Below, piece by piece: positions 45,022-56,823 of a DNA stretch of 64,000 nucleotides. The notes under the pieces are model-generated. The model was not told where the DNA came from and ran no database searches. It saw nothing but the letters and a program-made list of their open reading frames with translations. A program made the translations under genes and the position numbers. The stretch's first letter is position 1. Every line of letters begins with the position of its first letter. The stretch comes from Tuctoria greenei (taxonomy: Eukaryota > Streptophyta > Magnoliopsida > Poales > Poaceae), in contig JAYESD010000005.1 in NCBI GenBank assembly GCA_036927565.1, forward strand, positions 95,272,301-95,336,300, read 5' to 3'.

Positions 45022-47834
45022 TGTAACACCCTCATTTTCATGCATCATGCCCTACATACATTCATATACATGTTTAACATTATTCCACATAAAGAGGAAT
45101 AAATTTAAAATTGATTTGGAACAAAACCGCACTTAAAATTCTGGAAAGTGCGGACTAGTCCGATTTTGGTGAGGACTAGTCCGATTTCTCTCTGACCTCC
45201 GTCGGACTTGTCCGTTTTTGCTGCGGACTAGTCTGATTTCGCTTCTGGACACTTTCGGACTTGTCCGGTCCTATGGGGACTAGTTCGGTGTTCCATGAAT
45301 CCTGGAAAATTTTCTAAGTCCCTGGACTTGTCCGGACTAGTCCGGTGTTCCAGTGGACTTGTCCGTTTTCCTCTCTGACTAAAATCGGAACTGCCTGATT
45401 TTTGGCCGAAGTTGTCCGATTTCTCTCTGGACAACTTTGGACTAGTCCGGTCCTTGTCGGACATGTCCGATATTTCGTGCTCCGAATTAATCCTTTGTTT
45501 TACGACTTGTTTCTTGGGTTTCACGTTAAGTGGACCTAGGGACGCCATGCCTAACTCTTTTAGAGCCCATGTGGGACTCTAAACCGGCCTCTACTCATCT
45601 CAAACTCGAAATCCATCTAACCCTAACCTCCACCTCTATATAAACAACCCCACCCCTTGGCTTGACCTCTATTTGCCACTTTTCCACCCCACCCAAACCC
45701 TAGTTCGTGGAGAGCTACCATCAAGGAGGGCGGAGGAGATCCCAAGCAAGAAGAAGAAGAGGAGGAAACGAAAGAGGATCAAGATCTCCTTCAAGTTTTG
45801 TTCTTCATCACCATTTCATCTTCAAGTTCATCACCAACCCTAGATCATCAAGATCCAAGTGCTACTTCCAAGTTTCTCGATCCAGTGGAGTCCTAAACAC
45901 CTGGTATACCTTCTATTCTCTTTTTATTACGTGAATTCAACCCTAAGTCTCCAAATTCAAGTCGATCTAGAAAACCCTAATCTTCTGATCTTGCAAAGTG
46001 CGGACTTGTCCGGTCCCTGGCGGACTAGTCCGATTTTCCTGGTTAATTTCTATTGAATTGATTCTAAGATTACATCTCATCACATCCTAACCTGTATAAA
46101 ATTGTTAAAGGCTATTAGAACTAATTAGTGATCATTAAAAAAACTTATTAACAAGTTCCACCTTGCATTTGCATTAATCATGCATATCATGTCATATTGA
46201 GTAATATTTGTGCACTGTTTGATTGTGTTTCTTTGCTTATATGATTATTGTGCAGATTAGACGGATTTGCACTAGAGAGTGCCACGGAGGATCTACAGCA
46301 CCAAGAGTTTGAAGGCTTCGACTCGAACCAATCCCAAGAGCAAGGCAAGTGTCCTTGAAGCATATTGATCCTGTTTTTAAAATAAATGCTTTGTTTTCAA
46401 ACTTCATGCTTGTGTCAATTTGATGGGAATCCTATGATACGAAGTTTACTAGCTTTGTTTAGCCACCATTGTCACCTGGAATATATGGTAGAGAGTCAGG
46501 ATGGGATTTTTACCTTTTTGCTTCGCTTAATTAATCGGGATGGAAGAACAACTACACTACTTAATTTAATTATGCATTAATGAGATTGTTGTGGACATGA
46601 ACTGGTTAAATCTGATATGGTAATGGGTGATCTAAGAAAGCCTGGTACGTGGATGGTTTGGATGTTATGGTGGTTTTGCTTGCTTTAGATCTAAGAAATG
46701 GTTCGTGGAGCGACCATCCAGGATTTACAGTGCCAACACGAGGCCATGTATGGGTCTGGCGTAGCTGATTAATTAGGGCTTTGCCAGTGCTATTTGGAGC
46801 ATTAAGGATGCCCGGGGAAGGGGTAGTCGGATTGGGTTTGTTGATGATTGGTGGGACTACCCTGGCATCCGAACAGCTCAAGAGGGGGCCCTTGGTTGAA
46901 GATGTGCTCAGTTGGAGACTTCGCCACCGGTGAAACCTCAGTGGGGTCCAAATAGGCTAGTAATCCCTTTGTAAAGGCTATTTTGTGATCTCTTGGCCAC
47001 ACACATACGGAAGTGTGAGACGGCATAATTGAGATTTTATAGTCATCGTAAGGTGATAAAATCACAAACATGTGGGTAAAGCAGTACAACCTCTGCAGAG
47101 TGTGTCTAAAACTATCATGATAGCCATGCTCCCAGTTATGAGCAACCCGGACCCTCACATGATTAGAGGAAAATTGGGATTTGGCATGGTTATGGTTGGT
47201 ATTATGGTTATGGATGGTTATGAATTAATTTCTGGTATTGAAAATGGATATTGGTATATGATGATGGATATAGAATATGGACTGGTATTATGATAACTAC
47301 GTGGCCTATGATGGGTTTATTTCATATACATGTAATATATTGCTTTTCAAATGTTTTATTGTACTTTTCAGCACTTAACCATTATTATATTCGTCATTTG
47401 AATTAGCCACACGTCATACTTTCCACACTTGATGAGTACAACATGTACTCACTCTTGCAACCCCCCCCCCCCCCCCCCACAGTTGCAGGTCAGGATTGGA
47501 TGTTTAATGGTCATAATGCGGAGTTCTAGGCCATGTCTGCCGTCAGCTTCGCCTGTGGTGTTGATTGGAGCTGCGCTATCCTATTGCTTATGCTGCCTAG
47601 CTGTTTAGTTTGCTTATTTAGTTTATTTCCGCTGCATTAGTTGAACATGTTATTAATAATCATGAGTGCTTGTATTTCGAGGATAATATGGTTTGTGTAA
47701 TAAATTTTGGTTAATAAATCTTTTATGTGGTAATTTTCTGTATACTTTTTTGTGAATGCACTCGTGTATGTGTGTTGAACATCCTGGGCACACATATGCG
47801 TTTACTTGGTTCATTTTCGGAACCAAGTGTCACA
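45022..47834 (+). repeat. 3' LTR of element C
   Basis: TGTAACACC...GTGTCACA, 2813 bp, collinear with the 5' LTR. The box cluster is at about 45148-45475, the TATA box at 45635-45645, later boxes are at about 46000-46033, and the C-run is at 47461-47478 (shorter than in the 5' LTR). I counted roughly nine differences from the 5' LTR in the first 150 bases by eye. Confidence 0.95.
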
Positions 47835-47839
47835 AGCGG

Positions 47840-47888
47840 TATTTTCGTGTGCTTGCAGACAACTCTGTATTCATAAGGAATAACAACA
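47840..47888 (+). repeat. Element B2 LTR, second piece
   Basis: GGTATTTTCGTGTGCTTGCA ... TAACAACA matches the end of the B-type LTR reversed (GTGCGCTTGCA ... GTCAACA at 28205 onward). It completes the LTR interrupted by element C. Confidence 0.7.
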
Positions 47889-48338
47889 ATAGGTGAGCCT
47901 GCTCAGCAGTGGCCGCTAGCTCCTTTCCGAGCATGAGGCTTTGTGCCCCTTGCTGTGCGGACATGAGCTGTGGTGATGTGTTGGCAGTTGTTCTGTTGTG
48001 GACGCTCTCACTAGTTTTGATGACGTAGCATTCATGGGAGGGGTTACTTACCTTGGTGTTGACGTTGGGGTCGGAGTCGCAGCCAGTGGTTTCCTCCGGG
48101 TATTTTTGAACAAATGACATAGTATGGTCGATCACTTCTTCAAAGGATGCCTCAGGAGTGTTGTTGACATCATCATCACAGACTCTTGAGGATGCCTCCA
48201 CTGTCGATGACGAAGTCCAGGCTCCCGAAGCGAAAACTCAGACGCGAGGAGAAGATGGGGTCGTCCTTGAGCCCCACATCGTTGGGTGGTGAACTCAAAG
48301 TTGCCGATGCTAACCTTGTCGATGGGGATGAAGGTCAA
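47889..48338 (-). pseudogene. 5' coding start of Tat-like gypsy element D
   Basis: Overlapping minus-strand frames begin about 70 bases inside the primer site: MTFIPIDKVSIGNFEFTTQR (from 48338), then a second frame (from 48201) with SFEEVIDHTMSFVQKYPEE. This matches the leader or gag start common in grass Tat-type elements as I know them; no catalytic motif is visible. B2 sequence cuts it at 47888. Confidence 0.5.
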
Positions 48339-48387
48339 AGTTTATGAAGACATGGCTAAGCTAGTGAAGAACGCGTAACAGAGTTCC

Positions 48388-48405
48388 CCTACCTGGCGTG
48401 CCAAC
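48388..48405 (-). other. Primer binding site of element D
   Basis: The minus strand reads GTTGGCACGCCAGGTAGG, close to the GGCGCGCCAGGTAGGGG form seen after LTRs of grass Tat-type elements, and abuts the LTR end CATCAACA. Confidence 0.65.
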
Positions 48406-49078
48406 TGTTGATGTTTTGAATACTAACTAGTAATTATATTGTTACATGTTCATCTTCGGATGGATAGCTACAAAGATAGATGATTTTTCTTGGTTCAAGC
48501 GAGAGGCCCTATGTCCAACATGAGCTGATTGTTATCTTTGTTAGCTCTAAAGGCATAAAGAAACAAATTACGAGCGAGCCTTGCTCGAGTGATCTCTAAG
48601 AAATGGAATGCTAAGTAAATGCATAAGTAAATGCATATGTAAATCTTGTACATTGTGAATTTTCCTTCTCGATGGTGGCCTTGGGGCCCCTTCTATATGA
48701 GTTCGAGGTGGGGCCTATCTAACCAACTCATCATAATGGTGATGGTTGTACAATATTTGTGTATCAGGCCGCTCGAGGTACTCTGGCTACGGAAGCTTCA
48801 TCGTCTTAACTTTATCCTTATCGCTTGGGCTGTGTCGCACATGTGGTGCACTCATTCATCTGCAACAAATAGGATGGAACATGAGGGATGTAAGGCTATT
48901 CGGCAAAGGGTCACTTCGCATGTTATCTCCTTCGAAGAAGTAATGACACCGCCATTAGTCTAAAATGTCGGCAAATGCGCGCCTCTCCCTAGCTCCAGCT
49001 AGGGAGGAATCGTCCATCTGATATCAAAAGTCAATACTCGAGCGGGCTAGGTACCCCGACCTCGATATGCTGGAGGGT
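48406..49078 (-). repeat. Element D 5' LTR and flank
   Basis: The LTR end is fixed at 48406 (TGTTGATG on plus). The other edge lies somewhere before 49079, where element E begins, and I cannot place it. No coding sequence. Confidence 0.5.
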
Positions 49079-49925
49079 ATGATGAGTTGTTTAGGCCTGA
49101 TCTTCCGAAAGGTACATCGATTGAGGTGGAGAACTCGACATTGATGATCCGAGACACTCAAGCAGACCCAAAACCTCTGCGATCACTACACCACTACTCT
49201 TTTGGTTATCAACTGTGCTTCACACGCTTGACCTAGACAAGAAGGCTAATCCCTGCAAAGTAAAATGAGAAAAAAGCAAGAACATAGAAGATGCGATCTA
49301 AAATTACAAAGTTGGAGTCTCACAAACCGTAGAGCGGTGATGCCGTTTAATATAAGCAAAACCCACAGAATATGGCCAACGACTGCAGCATATAAAGGCT
49401 AGGGTTCAACCAAAAGACTCTTAGATGCATCCTCAATGGGCTCATATGGGATACAAGGCTTAATGGCCCAATACGGTAGTGTAGCACCGAACAGAAATAT
49501 GGACTCGACTTGTTTCAAAAATTCCTGATGGCTCTTGAGAAATTTTGATGTGGGACCAGAGTCATTGTAAAGTTTATCTTCTCCTCTTTTTGTGCATATG
49601 TAGAACGTCAAAAATGGAGTCTGTATGTATCATGGGCATCCGGTTTTCAGGTGGAATGCTCCTGGACTCCGAGTTGAACTCAAGTCCGAGTTGTATACTA
49701 TTTCCATCAACTTGTAGACGTCCCAACTGGTTCTCCACATCATGTCCTCCTCCCTTCGCTTGTTGATCTCCTCGATGGTTTCTAATAACAATTAAATCAT
49801 TACATAGCAATCTATTCCCAAATTGACATGAGAAGGAAGTTAGGAACTTGTTCACCTGCTGATTTAGTAAATGTGCTCACGCTCTTGTGATTGGTCCTTG
49901 TTGTTCAATGTGTGTATCCGCTGTT
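49079..49925 (-). repeat. 3' LTR of element E
   Basis: It begins TGATGAGTTGTTTAGG (plus) and matches 55723-56565. The right edge is estimated from where the match to the 5' LTR stops. Short frames (49399-49855) lie in the LTR and are not genes. Confidence 0.75.
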
Positions 49926-50003
49926 GTTCAATGTGCTCATGCTCTTGAATCAGAGTCGTACTCGACACAAGTTCATCTTGTTCTCCCAGGTATGGCTGCA
50001 AAT

Positions 50004-52460
50004 CTAAAATATTAATGTGGGGCTAACTCCGAAATTGGGAGGCAACTCAAGCTTATATGCATTGTCATTAATCTTTTCAACAATCTTAAAAGGACCAAAA
50101 GCTCGTGGCATAAGTTTAGATTTTCTCAAGTCAATAAATGGCTCTTTTCTCAAATGTAACCACACCAAATCCCCCGGTTCAAGTTTTATTTCGTTTCTAC
50201 CTTTATTTTTTGCAATCCTATACTTCTCATTCATCCTTTCAATATTTTTCTTTGTAGTTTCATGCATCTTAAGAATGAATTCAGATTGTTGTGTAGCATC
50301 CAAATTTATAGTTTTAGAAGGAGGCAAAGGTTATAAATCAATGGGAGCACAAGGATAGAAACCATACACTACCTGGAATAGGCTTACCTTTGTTGTGTAG
50401 TGAATGGATCTATTGTAAGCAATTCTATATATCGTAAACACTCTTCCCATAACTTTAAATTTTTTTTCTAGATAGCCCGCAACATAGTGGATAAAGTATG
50501 ATTAACTACCTTAGTTTGTCCATCTGTTTGTGGGTAACTTGTAGTTGCAAATAGCAACCTGGTTCCCAATTTATACCACAAAGTTTTCCAAAAATTACTT
50601 TTTAAAAATTTAGCATCACGATCAGAAACAATTGTATTTGGCACACCATGTAAACGAACAATTTCCGTCATAAACAAATAAGCAATGTGTGAGGCATTAT
50701 CATTCTTATGACAATGTATAAATTGTGCTATTTTGGAGAAACGATCAACAACCACAAAAATGCTACGCTTCCCCCTCTTAGTCCTAGGCAATCCCAAAAT
50801 AATGTCCATAGAAATATCTTTCCAAGGTACAATAGGAACACCAAGAGGCATATAAAGACCATGTGGGTTCACGCGAGACTTAGCTTTATTGCAAGTAGTG
50901 AATCGTGACACGAAGCGCTCGACATCACGCCTCATCTTCGGCCAAAAGAAGTGTGTGGACAGCACATCCTCAGTTTTCTTCACTCCAAAATGTCTCATCA
51001 AACCTCCTCCATGTGATTCCTGCAAAAGTAATAGACGAACAAAGCTAGTTGGAACGCATAGCTTGTTAGCTCGATATAGGAGACCCTCTAGCAGCACATA
51101 TTTGTTCCAAGTTATTCCTTCTCTAAAACTTTCAAAAGTGTCTTTGAAGTCCAAATCAATAGGATATAATGCTTTTATTATTTCCAAACCAAAGATTTTA
51201 TGATCAAGTTGGGACAACATGGTATAACGTCTAGATCATGCATTGGCAATGACATTTTTCTTTCCTTTCTTATGCTTAATTATGTATGGAAACAACTCTA
51301 TGAATACAATCCATTTAGCATGTCGTTTATTCAGATTTATTTGACACTTAATATACTTCAAAGATTCATGTTTGAAATGTATGACAAACTCCTTAGACCA
51401 AAGATAATGTTGCCAAGTTTGTAAAACTCGCACTAAGGCATACAATTCCTTATCATAAGTAGAATAATTCAGAGAAGGGGCACGCAGTTTTTCACTAAAG
51501 AAAGCAATGGGTTTACCTCCTTGTATGAGAACACCTACAATACCAATGCCGCTTGCATCGCATTCTAGCTCAATGGTCTTGTCAAAATCAGGAAGTTGCA
51601 GCAATGGTGCTTGTGTAAGATTCAATTTGAGAGTATCAAAAGCTTGTTGCTGCTGTTTGACCCTTTCAAATGACACTCCCTACTTCATTAGCTCATGGAG
51701 AGATGCTGAAATGATGCTGAAATCCCACACAAAGCAATGATAAAAACCTGCAAGACCAAGAAAACAACGCACCTGCGTGACGGTTGTTGGAGTTGGCCAG
51801 CTAGTGATTGTAACCATTTTTGCCTCATCCATCTCAATTCCCTGCGAGGAAATGCATAGACAGGAACAAGACTCGATTGGTGCAAAAGACACACTTTTCA
51901 AGGTTACCAAACAAATGTGCATCTCTCAAAACAGCCAAAACAGCACGTAATGGGAGAGATGTTCGTCATATGACTTGCTGTCAATGACGATATCATCAAA
52001 GTAAACCATCACAAATTTTCCAATAAAAGCATGTAAAACCTCGTTCATTAATCGCATAAAAGTGCTAGGTGAATTAATTAAACCAAAAAGCATGACTAAC
52101 CACTCATAAAGTCCAAACTTGGTTCTAAATGCAGTTTTCCATTCATCTCCAAGTGCCATTCTAATTTGGTGGTAACCACTACGCAAGTCAATTTTTGTAA
52201 AAATGATAGCACCACTCAATTTATCAAGCATGTCATTTAAGCAAGGAATAGGATAATGATATCGAATGGTGATGTTATTAATCGCTCAACAATCAACAAA
52301 CATGCGCCAACTACCATCTTTCTTAGGAACAAAAAGAACAGGAATGGAACAAGGGCTAAGGCTTTCACGAATGTACACGTGGTCCCAAAGATCTTGGACT
52401 TGTCACTGAATTTCCTTAGTCTCCTCTGGGTTCGCCCTGTATGCTGCATAATTTGAAACT
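50004..52460 (-). pseudogene. pol: Element E pol: RT, RNase H, integrase
   Basis: RT: 52449-52237 is frame-shifted, then 52231-51926 reads IFTKIDLRSGYHQIRMALGD and VYFDDIVIDS with both catalytic Asp. RNase H (51676-51236): ELECDASGIGIVGVLIQGGK and LNYSTYDKELYALVRVLQTW. Integrase (51220-50468): zinc-finger HFGVKKTEDVLSTHFFWPKM region, MDIILGLPRTKRGKRSIFVV, VDRFSKIAQF, IVSDRDAKF. In the Glu position it reads DGQTKVVNHTL, Lys replacing Glu, which should abolish catalysis. The C-terminal part (50327-50004) carries EPGDLVWLHLRKEPF. Several frame changes and stops are present. Confidence 0.92.
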
Positions 52461-52715
52461 TTCTCCTGGAATCAAGTCGATCTTGTGTTCAATGCCTCTC
52501 CCGGGTGATAAACTAGGTGGTATCTCAGAGAGAAACACATTCGCAAACTCCTGCAAAAGGTTAGCAATAGCGGGGGGCAAAGCAATAGACTATTCATAAA
52601 CTGAAAACAAGGTTTGTTTGCATACTAAAACATAGCACATCCCCTTAGCATCAAACAAATAAGCAATGTCAGATTTAGTCGTGAGCCACGAAAGTGATTT
52701 CAATCTAGTGACCTG

Positions 52716-54456
52716 CTATTTTTCATATTCTAGTTTTGTTGCATTATCATAACAAATTTTACTTTTCTCGGAATGCACAATTTTAGCAGGAGTCATAGGA
52801 AGTAAAGTGATTTTCTTTCCTTTATGCATGAGGGTATATTTATTAGTTCTACCATGATGAATAGCATCCGTATCAAATTCCCGAGGACGACCCAACAAAA
52901 GAGAACAAGTATTCATAATCACAACATCAAAATCAGCAAAATCATTGTAAGAACAAATCGAAAAATGTACTCTTGTTGTTTTTGTTACCCGAACCTTACT
53001 GTTGTTGTTCAACCATTAAATTTGGTATGGATGAGGGTGTGCTCTTGTTGTCAATCCGAGTTTCTTGACAACGTCCGTGTTCACCAACTGTCTCCATCAA
53101 TTATAGTGTGTACACGACAGTCCTTGACGATGAGAAACAGGTGAAAGAGATTGTATCGTTGTATATTGTAGTCGGCCTCCACTTTGGAGCTCCAAGCACG
53201 ATGCACAATGATGCTTTTATACTTCTCTATCATTGTTGTACCAAGTACCTCTTCATCGGAGCTATAGTGGTCGTCATTTGGGCCCGCAACATTAGTAGCA
53301 AGAGAATATTCATCTTCAACTTCCGAAGTACTATCATACCGGCCATCGTCGTGTGCTATGTATGCTCGCTTGCTCGGGCAATTTTTCATCATGTGACCAA
53401 GTCTCTGGCAGCGATGACACTTGATGTCTGAAGTATGACTCGTAGAAGGTGTGGAAGAGTAAGCTTGAATGGTGTCATCTTGTTGTCATCCTGCACACGA
53501 GAAGGTGGAGCAACAAGTGTTGTCCATTGGCCGCCATTGGATGGTGTAGTGGCTGCACAAAAACTTGAAGAGGGAGCTGTTTTTGGTGGTGTAGACATTA
53601 AACGCGGCGTGAAGGTGCTCCTTGTGCGTTGATTGCTAATGTTGGCAGCACTGCAATTCTTTTTCTGCCAACATAGCGACCTAAAACAATATGTTAACAG
53701 TATCATATTCCTTCTAATCAACAATATCATGAATTTCACGTCTAAACCCCCCATAAAAAAGCTATTTTATCATCCATGTCCTCTACTATCCCACATCGCA
53801 ACATACCCTTTTGTAACTCTTGATAATACTCCTCTACAGACATGTTACCTTGGTCTAAGCGCTGCAACTTTTTTGAAGGTCCCGCTCAAAAGGAGGAGCA
53901 AATCAAACATGAACAGCTTATTTAAAAAAACCCATATTGGAGGATCGGTTCTAGTTTTAACAAGTTCATTCCACCATATGATAGCAAAGTCTTTAAACTC
54001 ACTAGTGTCATGACGAACTCTATGTTGTTCAGGAACAAGATGGGCATTAAATTTTTGCTCTACTGTCATCTTCCGATCAAGATAGGCCTCAGCATCATGA
54101 GCACCAGAAAAAAAAGGGTATAGTAAATTTTACTTTAGCAAAAGGATCATCAGGAAGACGATTATAATTGTTATGATGATTATTACCACTCATACCTCGA
54201 CGTTAAAGTGGAAGTCATGGCTAATTGTTGTGATCTTCCATATCATCATAAGCATTGTCTTCACGTCTTTTAGCGAGAGGCAACCGAGCCTCAAGACTAT
54301 TCATCTGAAGAGCAAGGTCATCAAGTTGGCGAGTCAAGTTCGCCAATGACTCCTCCGTTGATGCATTGTTTTGGTGAATATATCTGTCATCGCCTTCATC
54401 ATATCACGTAACTCAGCATATTGGACACATTCCTCATCATTGTTTTCTCCTGCCAT
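52716..54456 (-). pseudogene. gag: Element E gag and protease
   Basis: The start is at 54456 (MAGENNDEECVQYAELRDMM). The gag core is recognisable at 54069-53845 (PEQHRVRHDTSEFKDFAIIW), and an intact zinc knuckle CHRCQRLGHMMKNC is at about 53420-53378. The protease site at about 53095 reads IIDGDS where relatives have DGGS, so the active-site Gly is changed. The later protease segment is at 53012-52716 (FADFDVVIMNTCSLLLGRP). Stops and frameshifts separate the pieces. Confidence 0.88.
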
Positions 54457-55708
54457 TAATAGTAGGAAACAAAAGACAACAAAAAGATGTTATCCCTATC
54501 AACTACAAAGGACTGTGGCAATGTGAAAGGTGGAAGGAATGATTCTCTCTCGCTCAAGTGTCTTACCACGCTCTTACAAGTGTTCTTACCGACACGGTAG
54601 TTGGTTTGAATGATGAGATGAACCAATGAAGCGTGGGGAGATTGCAAAAGTACATGTTATGCTCAAGAGAAAGGTGCAGGTTGGATGGCAAAATATAGTG
54701 GCTAATGAGCAGAATTCTTTAACAGCTAAACAAAGTTGAATAAGTATTCAATGTAGGAAACTGTTGCTGGTTAACCAAGTTCTCTAGGCCCTAGCACAAC
54801 ACAAGGAAGTAGCAAGGCAAAAGAAAGACAGAATGATATAACCAATAACCACAACACAAGTTGGTGTATGCCAATTGCTTTAATATGTGTGCTCTTCACT
54901 ATTTTTTCTTTCTTTAATAATATTTTTTTATATTTTTCTTTACTCAGGGGCACGAAAATAGGAAGCACACAAACTCGTAGCTCAATTGGACGTAATATGC
55001 AGCTTATAAAAATTCAAGAAGATTCTTTAAAATTTGTGTTGAAACTTCGGAGGTCGGACAGCCTATCTTCCGAGGAGAATTTGGGCAATCTAATTTCGCC
55101 AAATGTGGCAAAGCCACCAAAAATCGGATGTGAAATTTCGTGTAGATCAATTTCAAAAGAAAATCGCCGGATTTCAAGTTCGTATGCGAATGTTATGACC
55201 GTTTTAAGGTAGGTTGTCCGAGTTACGACTTTTGGATGTTGATTCCAACTCGGTTTGAGAACAGATCTTGTAATCAAATATGAAAATGATCGGGAATTTG
55301 CACGGCGACTGATGGGATGGTGTGTGATGAATCAAGGATGACTGGCACAAAAGTTTGTCATCTAGGGTTGGCGGTGCGGGAGTTCACGCAAGACAGCTAG
55401 CTAGGGTAAACCAATGAACATGGTGTATCGATTTGTTGTTTAGTGATTATAGAATAGGTGTCTAACAGCAAGAAAACAAGGAAGAAACATGATAACTAGA
55501 ACCCAAAACACAAAGCTAAACCAACAACAACACTCGACCACACAAATGCAAACTAACCAATGCAAACCGAAAAACAAAACTGCAGACACTAATCTAATGG
55601 AAAAAGAAGCGGTAAAAACGATATTTTTTGTGGCTTTTCTGTGGGCTCTACGTATGAAAAACAAAATTAACCTAATGGAACACGAAGACACCTCACCGGT
55701 AACCTAGA
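54457..55708 (-). other. 5' leader of element E
   Basis: About 1.25 kb lies between the primer site and gag with no supported gene. Long leaders are usual in this kind of element. Short frames here show no family motif. Confidence 0.65.
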
Positions 55709-55710
55709 AA

Positions 55711-55720
55711 TCTGATACCA
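55711..55720 (-). other. Primer binding site of element E
   Basis: The minus strand reads TGGTATCAGA, matching the initiator-Met tRNA end, two bases inside the LTR end at 55723. Confidence 0.8.
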
Positions 55721-55722
55721 AT

Positions 55723-56565
55723 TGATGAGCAGCTTAAGCTCGATCTTCCAAAAGGTAAGTCGATTGAATTGGAAAACTCAACGTTGACAATCCAAGGCAC
55801 TCGAGCAGATCTGAAACCTCTGCAATCACTACACTACTGCTCCATTGTTTATAAACCATGCTTCACACACTTCACCTCACTAAGAAGGCTAATCCCTGTA
55901 AGTGCAACCGAGAACACAAGAAAGAATGTAGAAGATGCAATCTGAAATTGCAAAGTTGGGGTCTCACAAACTGTAGAGCAACGATATTGTTTAATATAAG
56001 CCAAACCCATCGAATATGGTCGGTGCTGCAGTATTTAGAGGCTTCGTTCGACCAAAAGACTCTTAGACGTGTCCTTAATAGACTCATATGGGATACAAGG
56101 CTCAAAGGCCCAATACGTTGGCAAAGCACCATACAAAAGTCTGGACTCAATTTGTTTCAACAATTTCTGATGGATCTGGAGTAATTTTGATGTAGGACCA
56201 GTGCTATTGGAATGTTTATCTTCTCCTCTTTTTGTGCATATGTAGAACGTCAAAAACGGAGTTCATGTGCGTCATGAGCGTCCGTTTGAAGGTGGACTGC
56301 TCTTCGACTACGAGTTGAACTTGAGTTCGAGTTGTAGACTATTTCCATCAACTTGTGGACGTCCCAGCTGGTTCTTCATGTTCCAAAGTCCTCCTCCCTT
56401 CACTTGTTGATATCCTCCATGATTCCTAATAATAATTAAATAATTACATAGCAATCTATTCTCAAATTCACATGGGAAGAAAGTTAGGAACGAGTTCCCC
56501 TGCTAATTTAGTAAACGTGCTTGTGCTCTTGTGATTGGTCCTTGTTGTTCAATGTGTGCATCCAC
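55723..56565 (-). repeat. 5' LTR of element E
   Basis: It matches 49079-49925. The inner end TGATGAGCAGC (plus) is next to the primer site. The outer end is uncertain because the element F candidate starts there. Confidence 0.78.
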
Positions 56566-56823
56566 TGTTGTGATGTCCACATCAAGGTAGATACGGTTCA
56601 TTACCGTATAGTGGTCGCGTACCATCATCGGGTCTCGTGTCTTCGGTACCCGAGGTACAGAACCCTGTCATTCCTCGTGTCACCACTTGTTCTTCGCATG
56701 ATCTCACAAACACCACAAGAGCATGCACCTCACTTTGTATCATGAAGGAGTGGCTCAGTAGCCCCCCCCCCCCCCCCCCCCCCCACCACACACACACCAT
56801 TATTTCGATTCCACATATCAACA
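56566..56823 (+). repeat. Possible short LTR of Tat-like element F
   Basis: The segment opens TGTTGTG and closes ATCAACA, and the next bases read TTTGGTGCACCAGGTAGG, a primer-site form of Tat-type elements. At 258 bp it is short for such an LTR. A C-run (56762-56784) followed by a CA repeat lies inside it. Without the second LTR this stays tentative. Confidence 0.4.

Larger units (their letters stand above)
37370..47839 (+). mobile_element. Complete chromovirus (Ty3/gypsy, Tekay/Del type) element C with 5-bp target duplication
   Basis: It has a 5' LTR (37375-40199), primer site, gag, protease, RT, RNase H, integrase, chromodomain-like end, polypurine tract and 3' LTR (45022-47834). The flanks AGCGG at 37370-37374 and AGCGG at 47835-47839 are a perfect 5-bp duplication, so both ends are certain. 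Host LTR sequence reads continuously across it (GTGCTACAGCGG | TATTTTCGTGTGC). All coding frames carry stops, so it is dead. The LTR copies differ at several positions in the first 150 bases, so the insertion is not very recent. Confidence 0.95.
49079..56565 (-). mobile_element. Near-complete Ty3/gypsy element E, inactive
   Basis: The 5' LTR (55723 to about 56565), primer site, leader, gag, protease, RT, RNase H, integrase and 3' LTR (49079 to about 49925) all lie in order on the minus strand. The LTRs align along about 840 bases (CTCTTAGA..TCCT, GTTTATCTTCTCCTC, GTCCTTGTTGTTCAATGTG). Precise outer ends and target duplication are not resolved. The pol C-terminus has the LRKSKLMPRAFGPF form common in chromoviruses, but the clade is uncertain. 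Confidence 0.85.
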
